Of a stretch of DNA of 64,000 nt, positions 26,740 to 38,394 are shown one piece after another. Below the pieces are notes generated by a model. It worked only from the letters and a program-made list of their open reading frames with translations. It searched no databases and was not told where the DNA came from. Made by a program: the position numbers and the translations under genes. Source of the stretch: Acipenser ruthenus (lineage: Eukaryota > Chordata > Actinopteri > Acipenseriformes > Acipenseridae); the NCBI RefSeq assembly GCF_902713425.1, contig NC_081217.1:18104659-18168658 (forward strand). Reading direction: 5' to 3'. The first letter of the stretch is position 1. Every line of letters begins with the position of its first letter.

Positions 26740-27597
26740 GCTTCAGTATCGAGACCTGCCATGCTATAACTGTGATGCTAGCTCCAATCACTCAAAGTGT
26801 GACACTATCAAAGAGCCCACACGATTGCCTTCCAGACCTATAAAGCACTACCACTGATATAAATCAACGTTATCTCCTGACCTTTCCACAAGGAACTGCT
26901 ACTGTATGCATTTTAATATGAGCAGTCTGCAGCAGTGGAATGTTTACTTAGAACCTTTTGGAATTCCAAGCACAATAAACAACAGGGTGGGTGCATTATG
27001 ATAATGTAATGAACCGCGGTTCCCACAGGCAGGGGCTTATCACAGGCGGAGATGGGACGCGAACCCGCTGTACAAATATCGGACTTTGATCATTTGATTG
27101 CGTCACCAACCAGCTCTGACCCCTACCCGCGTGCACGCCACGCTGCATTACAGTACAGCGCTGATAACAAACGTCGTGTTTGCCTAAGGGCTGGAATGCC
27201 ACATTCCCAAAGTCTGCTTCATGTTTGTATTAGAAGAAAACAGCCTATCATAACACAGCATTAATGAATTAAACAAACTGCATTTCCTCCCTCTACCGTA
27301 CGAAGAGCAAGCACTGTTTGAGACAGGTAGGAGTGACACAGCGATGCAATTAACAGGTCACTAGTCTGACATCACTTCTGATTCCACACGGGTGAGTTTT
27401 AATTAAAAACAGTGTCAGTTGAAGCCCAGATATTTGCTGTTCCTCCCTGGGTGATGAATGACCAAGGGAGCTTCCTTAATCTTCTTCTGTGGGCTAAGAG
27501 TAGGATCAATAATAGACCTTAGCTAGGCAAAACCAAACAGCTGTTGTGGGGTGCTAAAATAAAAAATGAAATCGCCATAAAACCGGTCAGGCAGTTA

Positions 27598-27598
27598 A

Positions 27599-27690
<92 letters not shown>
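27598..27690. repeat. (TA)n/(GT)n microsatellite
   Basis: A short TA run followed by about 40 GT units. Confidence 0.95.
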
Positions 27691-27692
<2 letters not shown>

Positions 27693-28921
27693 TCTGTCAT
27701 AATGGAAGAAGGCTACCTTATCTCCAAGTTTCAAATCTGATTGTTTTGTAGTGCCACGGACACAGTTTTGAGTAAGTCTATCTTCATACTGTTTTGAATA
27801 TGACATCACGTTCATAGCAACTGAAGTTGATCGATGCACGTGAAGGGAGGAGAGGAATTCTAATTATTGCCTTGGTGACGTAACAGGCATTTTTATGGGA
27901 TTCGTTCTGCCAAAGTCACCTCAGAAATCCTGGCCAGATCACTCCTCCCTCATGACATTCAACCCTGAGCCTCTCTCCAGCAGCACGTGTGCCGAAGGAT
28001 TGGTTTCTGGATGCGTGAAGGCTTTTCTGACCTGAACCAGTCCTTCATTCAGAATATGCTACAGCGTGTGCGTTTGAGAAATGCTAACCGCTCCAAGAAT
28101 TCGCGGTCTCTTTAATTCCAGGTCTGTACAGCACACTATTATTCTTGCGGCGGTGGCAGTGGGTGTTGCAAGTTACACCCAAAACCTGCATTTCAAGAAC
28201 GTTTGGGCTAAATGTTAAAATAAAACACGAAACGAAAACAAACACTAGCAACGCTCCTGGAATGTGGCTGTGTTATGTATTGCATTAAGGAGAAACAAAC
28301 AGACGTGTTGCTGAAACCCACCACGCGAGGAACCAGATATAAGACCGTTTACTTAGTATTCATTTTAGTATCAGGTTACAGACAGTCACAGCACAGCTTC
28401 GATATGCCGAAAAGACCGTGTACCGTATTTAAAGAGACTTCTGAAAAGTTTTGTATGTTGGATGTGTTTAAAGTTGCATAATTACACAAACATGTTTCAG
28501 CAAGACACAGATCACTGGCGCCCTCTGGTGAAACAATACTGAACTGTACAACTGCTCAAACTCCATTTAAATGACCTTGATGGTCCCTATTGGCAATGCT
28601 TTAAGGACAGTTTTAATAATGTTTTTTTTAGGTCTGTTTTTTTTTTTTTTATTTTTTTTTTTTTGCTAAACATTCTCTTATGTTAAATAGTTCTTTGGAA
28701 AATGTAAATCAACTTCTAACTATCTCTGAAACAGTTGATCAAAGTTGAACTGAAAATCTCATGAGATAACAAAAATGAGATTTAAAAAACTAAAAAAAAC
28801 TGCCCCAAACAAAACATTCCTTAAAACAGTCGTTAACATTGCCTGAGCCCCAAGCAGACTTGAGGCCAAAGCTTCCATATACAGATTCAGTCAATACTGC
28901 AAAGTTATATTTCAAAGTATT

Positions 28922-28927
28922 TTTATT
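28922..28927 (-). promoter_or_regulatory. Polyadenylation signal and AU-rich 3' UTR of cytokine gene A
   Basis: AATAAA on the minus strand about 330 bp after the stop codon of gene A. Several ATTTA motifs lie between (minus-strand complements of TAAAT at about 28982, 29018-29032, 29052 and 29101-29112). AU-rich elements in this place are typical of unstable cytokine mRNAs. The 3' UTR also contains the (CT)n tract. Confidence 0.6.
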
Positions 28928-29134
28928 TGATAATAAATAGCAAATCCAAATTCTATCCTTTCAATCCACATGTGCATTTTTAAATTCCCAACTATATAAC
29001 AGCTTACATTTTCTTATAAATACCTTAAATAAGTATGTAAAAAAAAGTTAATAAATAGTTTAAGTTAACATGCCATGGCAAAACACCAACAAAAAAGACT
29101 TTAAATAACATTAAATTAAAAAAAAGAATCTATC

Positions 29135-29137
<3 letters not shown>

Positions 29138-29203
<66 letters not shown>
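29138..29203. repeat. (CT)n microsatellite in the 3' UTR of gene A
   Basis: About 33 CT units, read as (AG)n in the minus-strand transcript, 55 bp beyond the stop codon. Confidence 0.95.
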
Positions 29204-29207
<4 letters not shown>

Positions 29208-29258
29208 TTCATGGAATAAAACCATTACTGTCCAGATAAGGGCTGTTCATGTGTGTCT

Positions 29259-31527
29259 TCAGTGGTGATGATGTGTTTCTATCCAGTCCAACAGATAATC
29301 CAGCTCACCAATGGCCTTCACAGTGGCAGCATTGACATCCAACTAGAATTATAATAATAAAATGATTGCGTCAAACAGGTTTCTAAAACAGCTTAAAAGG
29401 ATTATTTATCTTGTCATCAGTTTCCTAATATCGAACGAGGAGGAGTCAGGTGGGGAAGCCTATCAGTGTCGCACAGATTTCAATGCACAGCGCAGCAGTA
29501 ATCTGCTTCCCAACCTCACTTCCCCACAATCAGCCTTAAAAAGCTTAAAGCTGATTCTAGATTAGCTATTAAGCAAGTATGGCATAGATATTATGGACTT
29601 ATATAGAGAACCAGTACCTAATAATGTATTGAGGAATGCATGCACTGACACATACAATATAAAGTGAAGTAGGGTGGTGAGTGTTTTGCGTTTTACATGC
29701 ATACGGTACATGCATACAGACAAAGTGATGTATAGAAATATGCAGTCACAATGTACCTTTTCAAAAGTGCTCTGGATAGCTTCAATTCTCTTCTGGGTTT
29801 CTTCGTCACATTGGCAGTGCAGATGTGCATGCTAATCCAAAAATAGAAAAAGAAATAGTGTTTACAAACAGTATGTTACATACATAGGACAACATGTATA
29901 TTTTGCTTGTTAAAATCCATTTTATTGTGATGCTAGATTTACATTATTTAGATTTTGAAACCATTGCGTTGTAGTTCTGTGCCATCACAGGCAATGCTTT
30001 ATGAATACAGCCCACAGTGCAAGAATTGAATTCCAAATTCATGGTTTGTCTTTTACTATTGTTTTAACAGGTAATGCCATCAGCGTGCCTTCACTGTTTG
30101 GCACTGTGCATTCTACTGGAAGCTGTACAGTTGTATCTGGGTACATACACATTGGCGTAGGTCTCGATTGATGCTGAGGAATGAGTTGGCTAGGCTGCTG
30201 GTGCGTCTCCTGATCTGAGAGTCCTTGGGGGTGTAGCGGTTGAACACGCTCTCCACGTAGAACCGCAAGAGTTGACGAAGGAAGCAGCAACTCTCCAAGG
30301 GCTGTGTGGAAAACACGTCTCGTTGAATTACACCGCACTTGATTTCTGTACAAGCTCAGTCAACGTGCACTGACAGCATTATTAATAAATACCCCCAAAG
30401 TATATTACTATCATGTGGAACCTTCTGTGGCTCTTACAGTAAAATTGACAGTAATGGCACCATGCAATGGCTGTGTGCAGTGTTTAGACTTGGATTATTT
30501 AGCACATTACCCCCACCTGCTGGACAGTAAAAACATTACCCCTTTTCTCCAGAAACGTACAGCTATATAATTACAGATAATAAACGTCACGGTTCTTTGA
30601 CTGTGGGATGCCACAGAACTGTTAAGATGGTGGGTGGGGGGCGTTAGTGTTTAATACACACACACACACTTTTCTTTCAATCAATAAGCAGGGCCACATA
30701 CCTTAATATTCATCATTGCATGTTCCTTCAGCAGTCGCACACCTGAGTTCCCATCTTCACCAACCTAATGCAACACATACATTCATTAAAGAAACCATTT
30801 GAAACAAGCCATAGCAAACAGTCCTTAATCAATCTCATTGCTGTAAACCTGTGCTGAGGGTTTATATACCAGCTGAATATGCAGTAAGGCGCTGGTGGAT
30901 TTTAATTCCAGTAGCTGCAGTGCTCTGTATGGCACTGTATGGATGAGGTGCCAGCTGGTGATTACAAACAGACTGCTGATTTGTGTTAGAAACCCTGCAG
31001 TGGGGAAATCCACCAAGCTTGTCTATGTTGTACACCCCCAGGCAAATCCTTCTGGAAGCTGAGCAGCACGTCACACTGCTGAGCAGGTGCATCAAGGAAG
31101 TACAAGACAATTGAGCTTATAACTGGAAGTTAAAAGTGTTTATGCTGGTTCTGTATAGGAGTGGCAATTACACTGAGTGGGCAGAGTGCTGAAATGTAAA
31201 TACAGAGCCATTCACTTTTTTTTCTGTTCAAAAGCAGATATTTACAGCAGTAGTCTATTTGTTAAACTTTATCTATATGATTTCTTTCCAGTTTTCATGA
31301 GAATCTGAGTTTAAAAAAAAATAGATTTAGTTTGGTAAGGTGCACTGTAAATTTGAATCATGACTTACAATTGTTTTTCGTATCTCACTGAAATATTCCC
31401 TCAGCTCGTGAATCTGGACGCTGACTACACACTTCCCGAAATGCAGCCTCCGTCCCATTGCAGCTGGCACGCCATGCACCAGCAGTGCCAAGGCAACCAG
31501 GTACAAGAAAGAGCCAGAAAACTTCAT
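29259..31527 (-). CDS. IL-19/IL-20/IL-24 family cytokine, paralogue A
   Basis: Five minus-strand coding exons, all phase 0 with GT/AG: 31369-31527, 30702-30764, 30149-30301, 29757-29831 and 29259-29342, giving 177 residues. A secreted class II helical cytokine that in mammals signals through IL-20R1/IL-20R2 or IL-22R1/IL-20R2 to STAT3. A signal peptide (MKFSGSFLYLVALALLVHGV) is followed by LHFGKC. The family core SCCFLRQLLRFYVESVF, RRRTSSLANSFLSI and LRQC-HAHLHCQCDEET is very close to human IL-20, and the end IGELDYLLDWIE matches ALGELDILLQW. Six Cys (33, 79, 80, 125, 131, 133) match the family. The ATG at 31527 is preferred over the in-frame 31566 because a splice acceptor at 31549 lies between them. 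It is the partner of gene B 5 kb upstream. Ortholog assignment within the trio is not possible. Confidence 0.93.
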
Positions 31528-31993
31528 TGCTGTTATCAGTGTTAGAACCTGGAGGGACACAGACAAATAGCACCGAATGTAATCATGCTTTTTATTTCTA
31601 AAACTATTTCACAATCTCAGTGGCCATATCTCACACACAAGTCATTTTACAGCAACACAGTTGAAGTTCCTTCTAATAGATAATATTGTATGTGGATATT
31701 CTGTGCGCTATTCTGGTTAGCTCAAGTTATTTCTGTGCCTAGATATTCAACGTGACTATTCTGTGAAACAGGGCAGTCTGGCTCTGTGGGTGTGATGTGC
31801 AGGGTTTTTATATGCTATTAGATATTGCTAATATAGTATACCGTTTAAAATAATCTTAATATATGGTATCAGATACATTTAAAAGAAACATACACATATT
31901 TACTATGCCAAAAAGTGTATTGCGTATAAATTAACATGTTGTGCTCTACCTGTCTGAATACCTGTTGAATTCCAATTCCAACCACAGCTTTCT

Positions 31994-31995
<2 letters not shown>

Positions 31996-32058
<63 letters not shown>

Positions 32059-32059
32059 A
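31996..32059. repeat. (CTAT)n microsatellite
   Basis: About 16 CTAT units in the 5' UTR intron proposed for gene A. Confidence 0.95.
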
Positions 32060-32172
32060 TATCCCCTTCGGTCACGATTTTTCGAAATTAGATACATCAA
32101 TAGGAAACTTAACAATTAAGCACACAGTGAGTGATACACGTAGCTGTGACAGTATGTATTTGAAGTCCTTAC

Positions 32173-32273
32173 CTCCTGTGTTGAAAGCAGACTGGATGTT
32201 GCTTGAGCTTGCCTGGTTCAGCTGTGTTGTGCTTTCTTCTTGCTCCTCATGGTCCTCCTCATCCTTTTAAAGG
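32173..32273 (-). promoter_or_regulatory. Core promoter and non-coding exon 1 of cytokine gene A
   Basis: On the minus strand a TATA-like CCTTTAAAAGG (32264-32273) is followed about 90 bp later by a strong donor, CAGGAG/GTAAGG, at 32173/32172. The acceptor CCCTCCAG at 31549, 21 bp before the start codon, is the likely partner. Gene B shows the same layout (TATA, short leader exon, acceptor just before the ATG), which supports this reading. Confidence 0.55.
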
Positions 32274-32597
32274 CTGCCTGCCTGCTGGAATTTTGGAATC
32301 CACAGGTTCCTGCTGTCAACACAAGACAATAGGATTGCATCACCAGCATCACTAGCAGGGCTCATTCAGGAAGTGTGACTGCAGGTAACTGTCACGATGA
32401 CTGATGCTGGCTTTGTTAGAGAAAACCCCAGAGTTAGCAAAATGAAATTTGAAGGACCAAGCATGGCTTTATACATCTTAACTGTATCCTGGCGAAGCAT
32501 CTATAAATAAGTAGTAAATCCTATAAAAATCAAAAACCACCTGAACTACACCTGTCACATTTTAGGGTTAGGAATAGGGTTTCATTACAATAATTAC

Positions 32598-32600
32598 ATA

Positions 32601-32655
<55 letters not shown>

Positions 32656-32779
32656 ATACATAGTTTATTTAGCATATATATGTGTATATATATATAGTAA
32701 TACATAGTTTATTTAATATACATATGTGTGTGTGTGTGTGTTTGTTTGTGTTCAAACAATCTATCTATCTATCTATCTA

Positions 32780-32837
<58 letters not shown>
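32598..32837. repeat. Cluster of GT, TA and CTAT microsatellites
   Basis: (GT)n/(TA)n at 32598-32652, a repeated 46-bp phrase around TAGTAATACATAGTTTATTTA at 32651 and 32695, (GT)n at 32723-32742, and (CTAT)n running into (TA)n at 32758-32837. Confidence 0.9.
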
Positions 32838-32845
<8 letters not shown>

Positions 32846-33884
32846 GTACATTAAGTTGGTTAGTTAGTTTTAACCATCAGGGAGAAAACAGAGCCCTGAA
32901 CTCTGTCGTGGTTTAAGGATGCAGTTTATAACATCACACTGCTGCAAGTAGTAGTAGGGAAATGTATATTTGGCTCATGACAAGCAAGTGGCAAGCAAGT
33001 TTCAAGATCTTCAGGAGCTTGTCTCCTGATAGTAAAAAATACATTTGAGATGATGTAAATAAACTGGACCATCAACAGGGTGTGTCTTCTGATAGGCTGT
33101 GGGATAATGTAGCAGCAGTGTAGATTATATTTTAATATAATATTTACCCTGACTGTGGGATACTGCAACTTTAAAACATTTCACTGGGCTCTTTGTGATA
33201 CAAGCCTGAAGCAATGGCAAAAACCCAAAGCAATACTGTAAGTGTATTAATCCATTAAATAAGCAATCCTGGAATTTGACTGTATTTCTTCCTTGATTCT
33301 CAGGTTAAGCATAGCTAACATGAAGGGATGAAGCAATGACATCAGTACACTAGTTTCCCCAAATTAAAAATATGCAAATACAGAAACAGTTTCCACATAT
33401 GTTGCCTAAAAATCTGTCAACGTGGTCATGAAAATACTTGAAACATTTATTTTGTAAAGCAACACATATATTTAATGTACTGAAGTGATATTTCATTGTT
33501 ATGGTACTTACAATGGATGTACATTAAACATGGACTTTTCTTTTAAATGTTTTGTAATTAGCCTTCTGCAGTTTTCAGCGGGAGATCCCAATTCAAAACA
33601 CGTTTTATTAAAGGGATCCAAACACATGAAGAAGTTTCAGAACTTCTGGTCTAGAGGGAGTCTTTGTACAGTCTGTTTGTCAAAAAAACTTTGCTCTGAA
33701 TTCAGAACGAGCCCCATTTGAATTCACCCCAAACCTCAAACTTATATTGCTGCTTAATGGTGGTTCTAAATAATTCAAGATTTAGGAACACAATAAACCT
33801 AGAAGTAGCCGTTTATTCATGAAAACACTGGTGCTGGTGAACACAGGGAAGAACAATGACAGCTGGTGCCTTGCAATCCTCCCC

Positions 33885-34010
33885 TCATAACGAGCCCCAC
33901 CAGTTTACCTGTGATCTGAACCTGATTCGAACCCAAGCCTCCAGAGGTCACAGGTATGGAGGGCTGGTGAATCGGCCTACTGAGCCATGGAGACCGCTGT
34001 CTTTATTAAT
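33885..34010 (-). repeat. tRNA-related SINE fragment
   Basis: The minus strand has an A-box-like TGGCTCAGTAGGCCG and a B-box GGTTCGAATCA about 45 bases apart. This resembles a tRNA-derived SINE head different from the family at 5.4, 24.0 and 48.5 kb. There is no cloverleaf convincing enough for a functional tRNA. Confidence 0.5.
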
Positions 34011-34309
34011 GAACTTGAATCAATTCTCCAGATGAGTCCCATATTGGGTATAAGAAGGATCTTCATATTGCAGCAGTGTGGGTTAAACTGGGTATCTGAA
34101 ATCAAATAGGGGTGACTATTTTAAAGTCAACCTTTATTACGCTAATGGGTCTGCAATCCCATACTGGTAGATTTGGATGAGAGCTATTGTAAAAATAATT
34201 ATATTCTAGTACTAGTTGCCATATATACATATAATAGATAATAATAAACCTTATGTGTCTAGTGTTTGGGTTGTAGAACTACATCAACAGTAATAATGAC
34301 ACGTATAAC

Positions 34310-34669
34310 TAGGCTTGTTACTATTCGATTTTTATTTTTTTGCCAAATCGACGATTAATATTTTTCAATTCAAGCAGAAATCGACCTTTATGCTTTAACA
34401 AAAAAACAGACTTTTTATTATGCCATTGAGAAGCATCTAATTTAGCAAAGCCCCTTTATCATATTCAACATGCAACAAAACTATACTAACAGACCATGAT
34501 TGACAGCGACCCCTAGCCATTCAAAGTGGAACTGAGACAGGACAGACAGTAAGTATAAAAAGTAAACAAACCGTAGATGATTTCTAAATTGATATTTTTG
34601 GTACAAAAATTTAAACAAAAAGACGTTTAACGAGCTTTAGCGATTAATATCGAAAAGTGGCCAGCCTAA
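34310..34669. mobile_element. Candidate hAT-type MITE
   Basis: A 360-bp element whose left end TAGGCTTGTTACTATTCGAT is the imperfect inverted partner of the right end (complement TTAGGCTGGCCACTTTTCGA). Sub-terminal CGATTAATAT motifs lie near both ends. TATAAC is found on both flanks and may be the remains of a target duplication. Non-coding. Confidence 0.5.
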
Positions 34670-34907
34670 TTATAACATCAGTCAAATGCTCAATGGGCTG
34701 ATGTGAAATTCTGAAATTTTGTTTGGGTTTTCCTGGTCTTTAAAAATGAAAAGAAAAAGTAAAACAGCCCCAAAAATCCCTGTTTACACCCTTCCTGACC
34801 CATCCCTCTAAAATGCAAAATGTATGTCAGGAGCCCAGCTGTTATCATACCAGTAAGAAAACCAATTATAGAAAGTTAACAATTATTTTAAACTCTGAAA
34901 GTGTTCT

Positions 34908-35897
34908 CTGTTAAAGCTGAATGAACCACATGCAACAGGAAACCCCTCAGGCTTATACAGGTGTGTCCCAGTTGTTTGACGTTGTCAGTTACAATATAGG
35001 AAATTTCACTGAAAAAACAGACAGCTTCCTCATTGGAAAACTTAAAAAGTTTATAATGAGTTGTCAGCATCACAGAGATTGTCAAACTACACTGCCTCCC
35101 CCACATGTGTTTCCCTAAAGTATCAGCCAGAGCATAATGATGTCCCACACATCTATTCCCATCAGTCAGGTATTACATTTGCAAACATATCCTTCAATTG
35201 AGCTCATCAATTTTAGTTATCACGACTTGAAAACGACAGACCCCTTTTCCCATTTAAAGGTGAGGAAAGACTGCTGGAATGGATGGATAAATATATGTGT
35301 GTTTAAACCTAATTACAATGTTATTATGCATAGTTACAATGTATTTAATGTATAAATCTTTTTGCCTGATTTATGTAAGTACACAATTGTATCACAAAAT
35401 GTTTAGGGATAGGGTTAGGGTTATATCGTGCTCTGTAATTATGTGTAAGCACACATGTATTTACTAAGTAACTACTATGTAAATACACAGTAATTAGAGA
35501 TACTTCATGTAAAGTGTTACCATCCATTCCAGCAGTCTTTCCTCACCTTTAAATGGGAAAAGGGGTCTATCGTTTTCAAGTTGTGATAACTAAGAATGAT
35601 GAGCTCAATTGAAGGATATGTTTGCAAATGTAATACCTGACTGATGGGAATAGATGTGTGGGACATCATTATCCTCTGGCTGATTTCTTCAGGGAAACGT
35701 GTGTGGGGGAGGCAGTGTAGTTTGACAATCTCTGTGATGCTGACAACTTATTTTAAACTCAGAAGTTTTCAATGAGGAAGCTGTCTGTTTTTTCAGTGAA
35801 ATTGCCTACATTGTAACTGACAACGCTGAATGGCTGGGACACACCTTTGCATGCCTCAGGGGTTGCCTCTTGTGTGTGGCTCATCCAGCTTTAACAG
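34908..35897. repeat. Large inverted repeat, 378-bp arms, possibly hAT-derived
   Basis: Arms at 34908-35285 and 35521-35897 are inverted copies at roughly 90 percent identity, separated by 235 bp that hold a telomere-like palindrome. Read outwards, both arms give a fragment resembling the hAT transposase core: AYIVTDNAEWLGHTFACLRG in the right arm and SYIVTDNVKQLGHTCISLRG in the left arm, compared with the xVTDNAxN motif followed by Cys/His in hAT enzymes. Frames are interrupted. The family call is tentative; the inverted repeat itself is plain. Confidence 0.85.
35300..35520. mobile_element. Telomere-like palindromic element, copy 2
   Basis: Shares with copy 1 the blocks ATTACAATGTTATTATGCATAG, GGATAGGGTTAGGGTT and TTTACTAAGTAACTACTATG, and the end GTAAAGTGTTAC. 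Its right end is flush with the inner edge of the right arm of the 378-bp inverted repeat; its left end is eroded. Confidence 0.75.
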
Positions 35898-35974
35898 CGT
35901 TTAAAGTGCAATAAAAATCTCTTCCATCATTTGAAACTTTGTATAATTGTTTTTCTTTCTTGTATGGTAACAGT

Positions 35975-36140
35975 TGCATAGTATAAGGTATAAATCTTTT
36001 TCCTCGATATACCCCATACCCGATCCCTAACCCTGAACCCAACCCTAACCCTTTCTGATACAATTGTGTACTTACAGAAAACATGAAAAAAGTACATTGC
36101 AATTATGTGTAAATCCACATGTATTTGCTAAGCAGCTCAT
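35975..36140. repeat. Telomere-like palindromic element, partial copy 3
   Basis: Contains CCCTAACCCTGAACCCAACC, CTTTCTGATACAATTGTG and CATGTATTTGCTAAGCAG in the same order as copy 1, but both outer ends are missing. Confidence 0.65.
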
Positions 36141-36371
36141 ATATTTAATGTACTGAAGTGATATTTCATTGCTATGGTCAAATGTATATTGCTGCTCAAT
36201 GTGGGATGCTCTGACTATGCAATACGACATTTCTATCATTTGTCCCTCATTGCTTTTGAGTTTCTTTAAAATCACTAATACAGCACCCATCAGGGGTCTT
36301 TTAATTCAATGTATAAGAGAGTAGATAAAACTGAATGTAAACAAAATCGAAACCTTTAGATGCTGAATATC

Positions 36372-36600
36372 TTTATTCATTTTTGAACGCACATGGTGTA
36401 ATCCAAGTTTGCTTAAAACAGCAGTAAAATATATAATACCAAATATAAAATGCATATATGGCTTTAAAGACGTGTGTACAATGTGTACTTACTTTACAGC
36501 ATACAAATACGTGATACAACAGCATGTTTATTTTGCTATTTTAAAATATTAAATAAATAAATAAATACATACATATATAAATATAAGTTAACAATAAATT
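36372..36600 (-). promoter_or_regulatory. AU-rich 3' UTR and polyadenylation signal of cytokine gene B
   Basis: On the minus strand a run of overlapping ATTTA motifs (TATTTATTTATTTAAT at about 36548-36568) lies between the gene B stop codon and an AATAAA at 36372-36377. This is the classic layout of an AU-rich element in a cytokine mRNA. Confidence 0.65.
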
Positions 36601-36729
36601 AATGTTTTACTTAATTTAGTATAAATATAGTTAACCAGTTAAACATCATAGGAATATAAATATATATATTTTTTAATATATTATCGTTCTGAAAAGCTCT
36701 AGAGTGTCACTGTGCAAAGAGATGCATTG

Positions 36730-38297
36730 TTAGTAGTTGTGGGGTTTTTCCATCCAGGATAATAAAATCTGGATTTCACCGATTGCCTTCTCTGCAGCTG
36801 CACGAGCATCCAACTGAAAACCAAAAAAAAAACATTTATAACAAGTCATGAAAAGAGAATGTTGCATGTTTATTAGCAAGTGTTCACACAATCCACAATC
36901 TTCAACGTGACGCACCTTGTCATAAGTGCTCTGAAGCTCTTTCATTTTCAGCCGGGTTTCTTCTCCACATTGACACATCATGCGTCGGTGCTGATCCCCG
37001 GGAAAAGGAAATACAAATAAGAAAGAGAAGTTTTACTTGCGTCTCTATGTGGCATAGCTACTAGACCAATTGATTAGCTTTTAGATTAATGGCATAGCTG
37101 TTTGATTGATAGATTAGCTGTTAGATTAATGGCAAAACTGTCAGATCAATAGATTAGCTGTTAGATCAATGGCATAGCTGTCAGATTGATGGAATAGCTG
37201 TTAGATTAATGGCAAAACTGTCAGATCAATAGATTAGCTGTAGATCAATGGCATAGCTGTCAGATCAATGGAATAGCTGTTAGATTGATGGAATAGCTGT
37301 TAGATCAATGGCATAGCTGACAGATCAATGGAATAGCTGTCAGATCAATGGAATAGTTGTTAGATAATTGGAATAGCCCCATGCTGTGGAGGTGTTGACT
37401 GCAAGCTGCACTTACACACTCAGTCAGTGGTTTCTCAATGCTGGAGAAGCTGTTGGCCAGACTGCTGCATCGTCTCCTGACAATGGGGTGTTTGGACGTG
37501 TAGTGACCGAAGACGCTTCTCAGGTAGAACACCATCACCTGGCGCAGGAAGCAGCAGCTCTCCACGGGCTGTGGGGGAAACACATGAAATGTGTTGGGTT
37601 ATGTTGGATATCATTGGCTCAACCTAATAACAGCAATGTTACTGAAATGATCCACTTTTCAGATCCAAAGAATGCAGTACCTTTATATCATTCAAAGCAT
37701 CTCCATCCAGAAGTGCGATGCTCGAATCACCTTGGGGCTGTTATACAGGGGAAATAGTAGAAAATGAATATTATAGCAAATATTGATTTATTATAGTATT
37801 CATTTACATAAAAGCAAACAAGAGAAGCAATTGGGCACATTTTCTGGGAAGAATAATAACACATATATTAACAGTTTAGGTGTTTGGGGTGTAAAAACAC
37901 ACATATTAGCAGTTTAGGTGTTTGGGGTGTAATAACACGCATATTAGCAGTTTAGGTGTTTGGGGTTTAATAACACATGTATTAACAGTTTAGGTGTTTG
38001 GGATTGTAATAACACACATATTACTATGTTGTTGTGCATTTACAATGCAAATACCATGTAACCACATGTGCAATTACAGTGTAGTTATACTGTGTGTTAT
38101 CCAATTAGGTTCTGATATCCATATTTAAATCACATACTTACAATGAAACTGTCCATTTCGTTGAAATGTTCCCTTAAATTGTGCAGGTGAAGGTTCAAGG
38201 CACATTTCCCAAAGTGCACCTGCTTGCCTGTGACAGACCCCCCACACATGAAAAGGGTTGCAGCAAGCAGACAGCAAAGGGCACTGACGGTCCTCAT
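36730..38297 (-). CDS. IL-19/IL-20/IL-24 family cytokine, paralogue B
   Basis: Five minus-strand coding exons, phase 0, GT/AG: 38142-38297, 37681-37737, 37416-37568, 36916-36990 and 36730-36813, giving 174 residues. Same secreted class II cytokine fold as gene A, with matching exon sizes (156, 57, 153, 75 and 84 bp). A signal peptide (MRTVSALCCLLAATLFMCGG) is followed by VHFGKC. The core is ESCCFLRQVMVFYLRSVF, CSSLANSFSSI and TEC-HRRMMCQCGEET, and the end is AIGEIQILLSWME. The six family cysteines are Cys32, 76, 77, 122, 128 and 130; Cys105 is extra and sits where gene A has Thr. The start at 38297 is chosen because an acceptor (TTTGACAG) ends 20 bp upstream at 38318. It lies in tandem 5' to gene A and is clearly diverged, so the duplication is old. 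Introns hold two minisatellites. Confidence 0.93.
37067..37378. repeat. 20-bp minisatellite in an intron of gene B
   Basis: About 15 tandem copies of a unit close to TTAGATCAATGGCATAGCTG, with variants (GGAATAGCTG, AGATTAGCTG, GGCAAAACTG), in the intron between exons 3 and 4. Confidence 0.9.
37855..38030. repeat. 39-40-bp minisatellite in intron 1 of gene B
   Basis: Four to five tandem copies of a unit containing CAGTTTAGGTGTTTGGGG and TAATAACACACATATTA, between coding exons 1 and 2. Confidence 0.9.
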
Positions 38298-38394
38298 TGT
38301 TTTCCAGACAGGTGAGTCTGTCAAAGCAATGCATATATTCAGCTTTTCATTATGAACCTTGGGTATGATCTATCTCAGGGCTCAGTCCTTGGAT

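Larger units (their letters stand above)
24820..28900. other. Intergenic DNA between SARG and cytokine gene A
   Basis: Apart from the telomere-like palindrome, the short hairpin at 26683-26739 and the (GT)n array, no coding exon is recognised. In mammals the Fc-receptor-like genes FCMR, PIGR and FCAMR lie in this position. I found no immunoglobulin-domain frame here. Confidence 0.4.

Noticed and set aside
30825-31110. Minus-strand frames inside intron 1 of cytokine gene A
   Set aside because: They lie between well-defined exons, have no splice support and no family resemblance.
33885-34010. A functional tRNA gene
   Set aside because: A- and B-box-like sequences exist, but a cloverleaf with proper acceptor stem could not be drawn; a SINE fragment is more likely.
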